64,000 bases of DNA. It comes from Cyanobacteria bacterium FACHB-DQ100. Lineage in GTDB: Bacteria > Cyanobacteriota > Cyanobacteriia > Leptolyngbyales > Leptolyngbyaceae. The stretch covers positions 248,001 to 312,000 of the forward strand of contig JACJNW010000039.1 of assembly GCA_014695195.1 (NCBI GenBank). The letters are read 5' to 3'. The notes beneath the pieces are model-generated. The model saw nothing but the letters and a program-made list of their open reading frames with translations, made no database searches and was not told where the DNA came from. Shown piece after piece: positions 26,524-34,076 of this stretch; position 1 is the stretch's first letter; every line of letters starts with the position of its first letter. Position numbers and translations under genes: made by a program.

Positions 26524-27801
26524 ATGCGTGTTTTGATCTATTCCTATAACTATCATCCTGAACCGATTGGAATTGCACCTCTGATGACCGAACTGGCTGA
26601 GGGATTGGTCAGACGGGGGCATCAAGTCCGAGTGATCACTGGGATGCCGAACTATCCGCAACGCCAGATTTATGAGGGCTATCGAGGCAAGCTCTACATG
26701 ACAGAAGAATGCAACGGAGTGGTCATTCAGCGCAGCTATATGTGGGTTAAACCCAAGCCAAACCTGCTCGATCGACTGCTGCTTGATAGTAGCTTTGTCT
26801 TGACTAGCTTCCTGCAAGCGCTGCGAGGCTGGCGACCGGATGTGATTCTTCTCACGGTTCCGCCACTTCCGGTCTGTGTTCCGGCAGCGCTTTTGAGCTG
26901 GCTTCACAACTGCCCGATCGTTCTCAATGTGCAGGATATTCTGCCAGAAGCGGCGGTACAGGTCGGGCTGTTGAAAAATAAAACGATGATTCGGGTATTT
27001 GAAGCTTTAGAGAAGTTTGCTTATCGCACCGCCCACACCATCAGTGTGATTGCGGATGGATTTGTTGAAAATCTAGAAAACAAAGGAGTCCCATCCAGTA
27101 AGCTTACCTGCATTCCAAATTGGGTTGATACTAGCTTTATTCGTCCCCTGCCTAAGAGCAATAATGCCTTTCGGAGCGAACATGGACTGGATGGAAAGTT
27201 TGTAGTTTTGTATGCCGGAAATATTGCATTGACACAGGGTTTAGAGACTGTGATTGATGCCGCTGCCCAATTGCGCCATGTTTCAGACATTGCTTTTGCA
27301 ATTGTGGGAGAGCCAAAAGCGATCGAACAACTCAAGCAGCATTGTGAGCTACAGGGTGTCGATAATGTGAAGCTCTTGCCGTTTCAACCGCGAGAGAAAC
27401 TGCCTGAAATGCTGGCAGCTGCAGATGTGGGGTTGATTGTGCAGAAGCGCAATGTAGTTTCGTTTAATATGCCCTCGAAAACTCAGGTACTTCTTGCCAG
27501 TGGACGGGCGATCGTTGCTGCAGTTCCCAGTACAGGGAGTGCGGCAAGCGCAATCGAGAAAAGCCGCGGTGGAGTTGTTGTAGAGCCAGAAAATCCAGAA
27601 GCTTTAGCAGAGCAAATTTTAGCGCTGTATCACGATCCGGAGCTTGCGGCGCGGCTGGGAAGACAAGGGCGACAGCACGCGATCGAGCGCTATTCATTCG
27701 AGCAAGCTTTAACTCAGTATGAAGCTTTGTTTGAGCAGGTTGTGAAGTTGCCCTTCCCCAAGACTGATTACCGTTTGAGTGTGGATAAGTCGAGCAGCTA
27801 G
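26524..27801 (+). CDS. WcaI/WbuB-like family 4 glycosyltransferase
   Basis: 425 residues, GT-B fold. It begins LIYSYNYHPEPIGIAPLMTELAEGL, the acceptor-binding start typical of colanic-acid WcaI-like enzymes, then ITGMPNYPQ, VLNVQDILPEAAVQVGLL and CIPNWVD. The donor-binding half has VLYAGNIALTQGLETVIDAA and NVVSFNMPSKTQVLLASGRAIVA. It probably adds a sugar (fucose-like in the colanic pathway) to a lipid-linked exopolysaccharide repeat. Two more polysaccharide genes follow on the same strand, separated by a terminator. Confidence 0.85.
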   Translation: MRVLIYSYNYHPEPIGIAPLMTELAEGLVRRGHQVRVITGMPNYPQRQIYEGYRGKLYMTEECNGVVIQRSYMWVKPKPNLLDRLLLDSSFVLTSFLQALRGWRPDVILLTVPPLPVCVPAALLSWLHNCPIVLNVQDILPEAAVQVGLLKNKTMIRVFEALEKFAYRTAHTISVIADGFVENLENKGVPSSKLTCIPNWVDTSFIRPLPKSNNAFRSEHGLDGKFVVLYAGNIALTQGLETVIDAAAQLRHVSDIAFAIVGEPKAIEQLKQHCELQGVDNVKLLPFQPREKLPEMLAAADVGLIVQKRNVVSFNMPSKTQVLLASGRAIVAAVPSTGSAASAIEKSRGGVVVEPENPEALAEQILALYHDPELAARLGRQGRQHAIERYSFEQALTQYEALFEQVVKLPFPKTDYRLSVDKSSS

Positions 27802-27832
27802 AGTTTTATCTCACTCTATCTATTTTTTGATG

Positions 27833-27870
27833 AAAGATCGGGGTTTAGCTGACTCCGATCTTTTGTGTTG
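27833..27870 (+). terminator. intrinsic terminator after the WcaI-like gene
   Basis: AAAGATCGG/CCGATCTTT stem (27833-27841, 27855-27863) with a 13-base loop, followed by TGTGTTGTTT. It separates the first glycosyltransferase from the next two genes, which may have their own promoter. Confidence 0.6.
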
Positions 27871-27981
27871 TTTGATCGGTGCGATCGTCTACTAGAAGCT
27901 AAATCCTTCGGTATGGTCTTCAACAGAATGGGAATACTGAAGCAGTCATAGCAAATTGTAGCTATAGCATTTCTTCCCTAG

Positions 27982-28914
27982 ATGCCGATTATGACCCTTT
28001 CAAAACTTCCCGTTTCAGTTCTGATTCCTGCTCGTAATGAAGAAGCAAATTTGCCTGCTTGTCTCGAAAGTGTCGCCAGAGCAGATGAAGTCTTCGTTGT
28101 TGATTCACAAAGTAGCGATCGCTCCGTTGCAATTGCAGAAAGCTATGGGGCAACAGTTGTTCAGTTTCACTTTAATGGACGCTGGCCCAAGAAGAAGAAT
28201 TGGTCACTGGACAACTTACCGTTTCGCAACGAATGGGTGTTAATTGTTGATTGTGATGAGCGAATTACGCCGGAATTGTGGGATGAGATCGCAGCAGCAA
28301 TTCAGAACCCGGAGTTTGAGGGATATTATCTCAATCGCAAAGTGTTCTTTTTGGGGCAATGGATTCGGCATGGTGGCAAGTATCCAGACTGGAACCTGAG
28401 ATTGTTTCAACATAAAAAAGGACGTTATGAAAATCTCAGTACCGAAGCCATTCGGAACACCGGAGATAACGAAGTTCATGAACACGTTGTGCTATCCGGC
28501 AAAGTCGGGTATCTGAAAAACGATATGCTGCACATCGACTTCAAAGATCTGTATCACTGGCTAGAACGGCATAATCGCTACTCGAACTGGGAAGCGAAAG
28601 TGTATCTCAACTTGCTCACAGGTCAGGGGGAAGATGGCACGATCGGGGCAAATTTGCTTGGAGATTCGGTGCAGCGCAAGCGCTTTTTGAAGCGAATTTG
28701 GGTGAGATTACCGTTTAAGCCGACATTGCGGTTTTTGTTGGCTTATGTGTTTCGGCTGGGATTTCTAGATGGAAAAGCGGGGTATATCTATGCACGGTTA
28801 CTCAGCCAGTATGAGTTTCAAATTGGCGTGAAGTTGTTTGAGTTGCAGCAGTTTGGCGGGACGCTGAACACCCCACAGCCAGTTAAACCTTCGATCGTAC
28901 AGCCAGAATCATGA
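27982..28914 (+). CDS. family 2 glycosyltransferase, WaaE/KdtX-like
   Basis: 310 residues, GT-A fold. The N-terminus has IPARNEEANLPACLESV, then VDSQSSDRSVAIAESYGA and the DxD-like VDCDERITPELW; TDWNLRLFQH-like sequence (YPDWNLRLFQHKKGRYE) follows. These match WaaE/LgtF-type glucosyltransferases that act on lipopolysaccharide or exopolysaccharide. Two ATGs (27982 and 27991) are possible starts. The C-terminal helices probably attach it to the membrane. It overlaps the next gene by 4 bp (ATGA). Confidence 0.82.
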   Translation: MPIMTLSKLPVSVLIPARNEEANLPACLESVARADEVFVVDSQSSDRSVAIAESYGATVVQFHFNGRWPKKKNWSLDNLPFRNEWVLIVDCDERITPELWDEIAAAIQNPEFEGYYLNRKVFFLGQWIRHGGKYPDWNLRLFQHKKGRYENLSTEAIRNTGDNEVHEHVVLSGKVGYLKNDMLHIDFKDLYHWLERHNRYSNWEAKVYLNLLTGQGEDGTIGANLLGDSVQRKRFLKRIWVRLPFKPTLRFLLAYVFRLGFLDGKAGYIYARLLSQYEFQIGVKLFELQQFGGTLNTPQPVKPSIVQPES

Positions 28915-29522
28915 TGCCGATTCGAGAGTCTCCGATCGACATTCACGCTCCCTCACTGGTTGATCTACGCGATTATGATCAGTCCTGGTTTGATCGAGGT
29001 CGTCCAGGTTGGTATGTTTTGTTCTGGTGGCTGGTGCAAGCGATCGTCTTTCCCATAACTCCCCATCCGCTCAATTCGCTTCGATGTTTGGTGCTGCGAT
29101 GGTTTGGAGCCAAGATCGGTCAAGGCGTTTTAATTCGCCCAACTGCGCGATTCACTTATCCCTGGAAAGTCGAAATCGGCGATTACAGTTGGATTGGTGA
29201 TGATGTTGTACTTTACAGTCTCGATCGTATCTCAATTGGAAATCACTGTGTTATTTCCCAAAAAAGCTATCTATGTACAGGAAGTCATAATGTCAGCGAT
29301 TCAGCGTTTAAGTTAGAGACCCGTCCGATCGAGATCGGTCACGGGGTTTGGATTGCGACAGATTGCTTTATCGCGCCTGGGGTGCAGATTGGTTCAAACG
29401 CAGTGATCGGAGCGCGGAGTACCGTGCTGAAGTCGATGCCGACTCAATCCGTTTGCTGGGGATCTCCTTGTCGATCGCAGTATCTAAGGCAAATAAATTT
29501 TGCAAGCGAGGAATCGCAGTAG
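28911..29522 (+). CDS. WcaF-like hexapeptide-repeat acetyltransferase
   Basis: 203 residues. A short membrane-facing N-terminus (WYVLFWWLVQAIVFPITPHP) is followed by left-handed beta-helix repeats (IGQGVLIRPTARFTYPWKVE, IGDYSWIGDDVVLYS, IGHGVWIATDCFIAPGVQ, IGSNAVIGARSTV), typical of colanic-acid WcaF O-acetyltransferases. Acetyl-CoA is the expected donor. It is translationally coupled to the WaaE-like gene, so both likely modify the same surface polysaccharide. Confidence 0.85.
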   Translation: MMPIRESPIDIHAPSLVDLRDYDQSWFDRGRPGWYVLFWWLVQAIVFPITPHPLNSLRCLVLRWFGAKIGQGVLIRPTARFTYPWKVEIGDYSWIGDDVVLYSLDRISIGNHCVISQKSYLCTGSHNVSDSAFKLETRPIEIGHGVWIATDCFIAPGVQIGSNAVIGARSTVLKSMPTQSVCWGSPCRSQYLRQINFASEESQ

Positions 29523-29543
29523 CATTGCTTTGTTCACTTGGGC

Positions 29544-30389
29544 TTAACTTGCACTCAGGTTTAGCGATCGTTGTTCTGCAAAGGTCTTGTACTCGATCGC
29601 ATCATGGCTGCAAAATAGGCGAACCTCGTCGCCATGATTCAGGGATAGTTTGCGGAGACGATCTTGATTGAGCAATCTGGCATTGCGATCGACTTCCATC
29701 ATCCATTGATATGCTTTTAATCCCGGTGTGCATTTCGGATTCGGTTTCATCTCGTCGCGATAGAAGTAAGCATCTCCCGCATGTAGGAGCCAACCGTCGG
29801 AGGTTTCGATCGCGACCCCTGCGTGACCAGGTGTATGTCCAACGAGCGGAATAAACAAAATTTCCGGCGGTAATCCCTCTAGCTCTCGCACGGCTTCAAA
29901 TCCGAACCAAGGTTCACCATTTGCTGTGTAGAATTTCCAGGACTTAACCTCATCCCATTGTTCCGGACGATAGCGGCGACGCGCAATAAAGCCTTCCCGA
30001 TTCCGTACCGCCTCAATCTCACTCTGCATGACATGAACTGTTGCGTTAGGAAAGTCTTCTAGACCTCCTGCATGATCAAAGTCGAGATGAGTCAGAACAA
30101 TATGACGGACATCTTGAGGCGAGAATCCCAGCTTTTCGATTTGGTCGATCGCACTGTATTTACGATCGAATTGAATGTTATTAAATGCAATAAAAAACGG
30201 ACTCAGCCGATGTGAGGGAGCTTGAATATCGCGCAACCCAAAGCCCGTATCGATTAGAACAAGTCCTTGATTTGTTTCAATCAGCAAACAGTGACAGACA
30301 AGATGGGAAGTCAAGCCTCGACTGAAGCCATCGAACAAGGCTCCACCCACCGGACACATACAGCCACAGTTTAGATGATGAATTCGCAT
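29544..30389 (-). CDS. metallo-beta-lactamase-fold hydrolase
   Basis: 281 residues with the metal motif HxHxDH as LTHLDFDHAGG (about residue 104), a later His in LVGHTPGHAGV and an Asp in LHAGDAYFYRD; so a binuclear zinc site is complete. The N-terminus HLNCGCMCPVGG is Cys-rich. Lactonase-like (quorum-quenching) and glyoxalase-II-like members share this fold, so the substrate cannot be told. It converges with the WcaF-like gene and lies upstream-adjacent to dam on the same strand, with 74 bp between. Confidence 0.85.
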   Translation of the reverse strand: MRIHHLNCGCMCPVGGALFDGFSRGLTSHLVCHCLLIETNQGLVLIDTGFGLRDIQAPSHRLSPFFIAFNNIQFDRKYSAIDQIEKLGFSPQDVRHIVLTHLDFDHAGGLEDFPNATVHVMQSEIEAVRNREGFIARRRYRPEQWDEVKSWKFYTANGEPWFGFEAVRELEGLPPEILFIPLVGHTPGHAGVAIETSDGWLLHAGDAYFYRDEMKPNPKCTPGLKAYQWMMEVDRNARLLNQDRLRKLSLNHGDEVRLFCSHDAIEYKTFAEQRSLNLSAS

Positions 30390-30463
30390 AGCGGTTCTCT
30401 GGTGCGATCAACTACGTGAATGCTAGAGAGATTGCGATCGAATTCCGTCTTTCCAATGGGAGA

Positions 30464-31315
30464 TCAGTAATTTGTCACCAAGACTTCTGTGATCTTGCCG
30501 CGTTTTTCTGCATTGCAGTTAATATTGCGGGTTGCATAAATGGTGTGAATGTTGAATTCTTTGTACACCTCACGAATAAACGGACAATCGGAGTTTGAGA
30601 GCATCACCTTTACGCCTCGATCGCTTAACTCTGTCATCACATCGCGCAATTGCACCTGCTGATCTTCGCTGAACGAATAGCGATTGTAAGCAGTGAAGTT
30701 ACTGGTTGGGCTAATCGGATAGTAAGGTGGATCAAAGTAAACAAAGTCTTCTGAACTACAAGCATATTGCAGCACTTGATCAAATGATCCAGGTTCAATT
30801 TGCGCGTTCGATAGCGCGATCGAGTCCGCTCGAAGCACCTCTGGATCATAAATCCCAGGCTTTTTGTAACTGCCGATCGGCACATTAAAATGCCCTTTGG
30901 AGTTCTCACGGTACAGTCCGTTAAAGCAAGTTTTATTCAGATAAATCAGTCTTGCAGCGCGATCGACATTATTACCGGCATAAAACCAATCGTCTGAGGC
31001 GGTGATTTGAGCGCGGACTTGGTAGTAATGCTCTGGGCAATGTTGCTGATGATGTTGCTCTAAGCGATCGATCAACTCTTCCACCTGATCGCGCACACAC
31101 CGATAGACATTGACTAGCTCAAGATTAATATCAATCAATAATGATGTTGCGGGCTGGAGATGAAAGAAAATTGCTCCACCTCCGACAAACGGCTCATAGT
31201 AATTCTGGTAACGTTTCGGGAAATAGGAAACGTACTGCGAAATTAGCTGGTTTTTTCCGCCTGCCCACTTAATAAATGGGCGTGGTAACCCTGGGGACTG
31301 TACTTGAGTAATCAT
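30464..31315 (-). CDS. dam: Dam-type (D12 class) DNA adenine-N6 methyltransferase, probably GATC-specific
   Basis: About 283 residues. SAM site FIKWAGGKNQLISQY, FVGGGAIFFHL, catalytic DPPY in YFDPPYYPISPTSNFTAY and the D12 ending KRGKITEVLVTNY. Order and length match Dam/DpnIIA alpha-class enzymes that make GmATC. No restriction endonuclease gene is adjacent, so it looks like an orphan (housekeeping) methylase. In cyanobacteria GATC methylation coexists with abundant HIP1 sites (GCGATCGC), which contain GATC. ATG 31315 is preferred to GTG 31330. Its promoter region, 31340-31410, has an unusual GATC cluster. Confidence 0.88.
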   Translation of the reverse strand: MITQVQSPGLPRPFIKWAGGKNQLISQYVSYFPKRYQNYYEPFVGGGAIFFHLQPATSLLIDINLELVNVYRCVRDQVEELIDRLEQHHQQHCPEHYYQVRAQITASDDWFYAGNNVDRAARLIYLNKTCFNGLYRENSKGHFNVPIGSYKKPGIYDPEVLRADSIALSNAQIEPGSFDQVLQYACSSEDFVYFDPPYYPISPTSNFTAYNRYSFSEDQQVQLRDVMTELSDRGVKVMLSNSDCPFIREVYKEFNIHTIYATRNINCNAEKRGKITEVLVTNY

Positions 31316-31346
31316 GTTTTTATTTAACACCTAAAATACATTTGAT

Positions 31347-31386
31347 CTGATCAGTATTCGTATTATAAAAATGACACTCTGATCAG
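31347..31386 (-). promoter_or_regulatory. dam promoter with paired CTGATCAG palindromes
   Basis: Minus-strand TATAAT (31362-31367) gives a consensus -10 box, placing the transcription start near 31355 and leaving a leader of about 40 nt before the dam ATG. Identical 8-bp palindromes CTGATCAG sit at 31347-31354, at the expected start, and at 31379-31386, between -10 and -35, exactly 32 bp apart start to start (about three helical turns). No good -35 was found. Five GATC sites lie between 31344 and 31408. This is operator-like; the regulator is unknown. Confidence 0.55.
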
Positions 31387-31444
31387 GTTTCGTAATTGAT
31401 CTCTGATCTCGATATGATGGAATGGAGTTTAGAAAATAACCCTT

Positions 31445-31651
31445 ATGATTCAAGACCTTTGGAACACCGTTTCTAAATACCCCAAGTTTGTAATCGGTGT
31501 CATTCTTGGCATATTCCTGAATGCTGCTGCGCCGCTCGTGCCGCTGTTCAAACGCCCTGTAACCGCGATCGCGCTGGTTGGTGTTCTTGTCGGTGGACTT
31601 GCCTTTGTTTCTTTCACCCTCAAAGCAATGCTCGGTTTAGATCCGCTTTAA
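31445..31651 (+). CDS. DUF751 small membrane protein
   Basis: 68 residues with two hydrophobic helices (about 14-34, VIGVILGIFLNAAAPLVPLF, and 40-62, AIALVGVLVGGLAFVSFTLK). DUF751 genes are conserved in cyanobacteria and plastids, often next to rbfA as here (33 bp upstream). Function unknown. Transcription is divergent from dam, and the GATC-rich intergenic region is shared. Confidence 0.78.
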   Translation: MIQDLWNTVSKYPKFVIGVILGIFLNAAAPLVPLFKRPVTAIALVGVLVGGLAFVSFTLKAMLGLDPL

Positions 31652-31684
31652 TAGAATGGAATTTTGTAGGTAGGAAGGAATTGT

Positions 31685-32077
31685 ATGGCGACAGATCGAA
31701 GAATGGCTCGTGTCGCAGAATCTATCCGGCGCGAAGTGAGTCAAATGCTGTTGAATGGCATCAAAGACGATCGCGTAGGAACCGGAATGGTGAGCGTCAC
31801 CGATGTGGATGTATCCGGGGATTTGCAGCACGCCAAAATCTTTGTCAGCATCTACGGTGACGAAGAAGCCAAAGCCGAAACGATGGCAGGCTTAAAGTCC
31901 GCGACAGGCTATGTTCGCAGCGAATTAGGACAGCGAATCCGCTTACGGAGAACGCCTGAAGTTATCTTTATTGAGGATCGATCGCTAGAGCGGGGTGATA
32001 AAGTTCTAGGGTTAATCAATCGCCTCAGCCAAGAGCGCAAAGAGTTCCCCGATGAAGACGTTTCTCCCGAATCTTGA
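31685..32077 (+). CDS. rbfA: ribosome-binding factor A
   Basis: Assists late 30S maturation and 16S rRNA 5'-end processing, especially in the cold. The 130-residue KH-like fold has [17 protein letters not shown] at the start, then [20 protein letters not shown] and [19 protein letters not shown], all characteristic. Start ATG 31685 follows AGGAAGGAA. The last 26 bp overlap the GH3 gene. Confidence 0.95.
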   Translation: MATDRRMARVAESIRREVSQMLLNGIKDDRVGTGMVSVTDVDVSGDLQHAKIFVSIYGDEEAKAETMAGLKSATGYVRSELGQRIRLRRTPEVIFIEDRSLERGDKVLGLINRLSQERKEFPDEDVSPES

Positions 32078-33716
32078 TGAGTTAACGCTGCGTCAGCAAG
32101 TGGCTCAAATGGTGGTCGTGAGGGCTTCGGGCTTTCTGTTTGACCATGAGATTCAGTATCCCGTCTGGGAGCCACCTGCGGCGACGTTAGAGGGTTGGAT
32201 TAGGGAGTGGGGCGTGGGGGGTGTGATTCTCCTGGGTGCGAGTGCGGGAGAAATTGCGCTCAGAACGCAGCAGTTGCAAGCTTGGGCATCGATTCCGCTC
32301 TTGATTTGTGCGGATGTTGAGGAAGGAGTTGGGCAGCGGTTTTCGGGGGCAACTTGGTTTCCACCGCCAATGGCGATCGCAGAAATTGCCAAACGGGATC
32401 TCACTCTTGCGTGTCACTATGCTGAGCAAATGGGGCGAATTACGGCAGCAGAAAGTTTAGCGATCGGCTTGAATTGGCTGCTTTCTCCCACGGTGGATGT
32501 CAACAACAATCCTGACAATCCTGTGATCAATGTCCGGGCTTTTGGCGAAACTCCAGAGATTGTTGGCGAACTGGCAAAAGCTTTTATCCGAGGCGCACAC
32601 CAGCACCCGATTTTAACCACTGCAAAACATTTTCCGGGGCATGGTGATACGGAGACCGATTCTCACCTCGAATTACCTGTAATTCCGCATAATCGCGATC
32701 GCCTAGAACAAATTGAACTTCCGCCTTTTAGAGCCGCAATCTCAGCAGGTGTCGATGTTGTAATGAGCGCTCACCTTCAAATTCCCGCGCTTGATTCGAA
32801 CTATCCTGCAACGCTTTCTCCAAAGGTTCTTACAAATGAGTTGAGACGGAATCTTGAATTTGAAGGCTTGATTGTCACGGATGCTTTAGTGATGGGCGCG
32901 ATCGCCAATCGATATGGAACCGAGGAAGCTTGTGTTCTGGCAGTCGAAGCAGGCGCAGATATTTTATTGATGCCATTAGAGCCAGAAAAGGCAATTACAG
33001 CCGTTTGTGAAGCCGTAGAAAGCGGGCGGATTAGTCACGATCGCATCCAATCTTCGGTTGAAAGACTCTGGAGAGCTAAACAAAAAGCTTGTGCAGTCAC
33101 AATTCCATCTGAAGAAGGTCACGCTTGGGAAAATCCGCCCGAACCCATTTTAGAAACAATTGAATTAACCTCGAAAATTGCTCAGCCAGATGCACTTTCA
33201 ATCAATGCTGAATTGCTGCGTCACTCGATGCGGTCACGTTCGCCTGTGCCAAAGGCATCGCATCATCCAAATTCTTCTCGCTTAGATTCGCTTTCCGGTG
33301 GGGGTCGCAATCTAGTCATTGTCGATAGCATTCTGGATTGTGATTTCCTGGGTCGAACCGCTCCTGCGATCGCATTTCCCGCTCAATTTGGATTGACAGA
33401 GACTCAGATTATCGATCGGCATACCCCTTACATTGCTCCAAATAATCGCGCTCAAGTTCCAACTGTATTGCAATTATTTATCCGGGGTAATCCCTTTCGT
33501 GGAATCGCTGGATTAACTCAAGCGGCAGAAGATTGGTTTACGTTTCTATTAAATACAAATCAACTTTGTGCGATCGCAGTTTACGGCAGTCCTTATGTTC
33601 TCGATCGCTTTCTTCCCAGTTTGCCGCCGGATGTCCCTTATGTATTCAGCTACGGGCAAATGCAAGCGGCTCAAGCGATCGCATTAGAAACCCTGTTTAG
33701 AAGCCAATGCAAGTAG
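32052..33716 (+). CDS. family 3 glycoside hydrolase (beta-N-acetylhexosaminidase-like)
   Basis: 554 residues. N-terminal TIM barrel of GH3 with [46 protein letters not shown], the substrate loop [19 protein letters not shown] typical of NagZ-type enzymes, and the nucleophile Asp in [14 protein letters not shown]. The C-terminal ~170 residues form a second, less conserved domain absent from small NagZ proteins. Cytosolic, with no signal peptide. It may recycle muropeptides by removing GlcNAc from anhydro-MurNAc chains. It overlaps rbfA by 26 bp, so expression is coupled. Confidence 0.85.
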   Translation: MKTFLPNLDELTLRQQVAQMVVVRASGFLFDHEIQYPVWEPPAATLEGWIREWGVGGVILLGASAGEIALRTQQLQAWASIPLLICADVEEGVGQRFSGATWFPPPMAIAEIAKRDLTLACHYAEQMGRITAAESLAIGLNWLLSPTVDVNNNPDNPVINVRAFGETPEIVGELAKAFIRGAHQHPILTTAKHFPGHGDTETDSHLELPVIPHNRDRLEQIELPPFRAAISAGVDVVMSAHLQIPALDSNYPATLSPKVLTNELRRNLEFEGLIVTDALVMGAIANRYGTEEACVLAVEAGADILLMPLEPEKAITAVCEAVESGRISHDRIQSSVERLWRAKQKACAVTIPSEEGHAWENPPEPILETIELTSKIAQPDALSINAELLRHSMRSRSPVPKASHHPNSSRLDSLSGGGRNLVIVDSILDCDFLGRTAPAIAFPAQFGLTETQIIDRHTPYIAPNNRAQVPTVLQLFIRGNPFRGIAGLTQAAEDWFTFLLNTNQLCAIAVYGSPYVLDRFLPSLPPDVPYVFSYGQMQAAQAIALETLFRSQCK

Positions 33717-33906
33717 AACATCTAACACCGGAAGCGACAGAAATTATCTTGAACACTTTGCCAGAAAAGTCCAGTTAGGGCTACGTGCTTATGCGGCAGC
33801 GATCGACTTCCCGATCGAGGCAGTGATTGAAATGGCTGTTCCGCAAACTGTCGTTCACAGTCTTGGCAATAGCCAGAAACTTTACTTCTCCATCATTACA
33901 TCTTGA
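33707..33906 (+). pseudogene. possible frameshifted remnant of a small gene
   Basis: ATG 33707 overlaps the GH3 stop. It reads [23 protein letters not shown] and stops at 33776; switching frame, the following bases read LGLRAYAAAIDFPIEAVIEMA and on to a TGA at 33904. Together they look like one short helical protein broken by a small frameshift near 33770. Both halves use plausible codons. The family is not recognised, and a chance resemblance remains possible. Confidence 0.4.
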
Positions 33907-34076
33907 GCACTACTTACATCTTCACTACTACAGTGTGTGCAGTGCGTTGTCCAATTTTTTCTATGATGGATACACAATTCGGACTTGGGCGGTGATACGT
34001 ACTATTTCTTTTGCCACGTTCCAAGCTGAGATACGATACCCTATCTATGGAGTAGATTTGTGCGATCGTCTAACCT

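Noticed and set aside
30464-31315. Restriction-modification system around the Dam-type gene
   Set aside because: No endonuclease or specificity gene is adjacent; neighbours are an MBL hydrolase and ribosome-factor genes.
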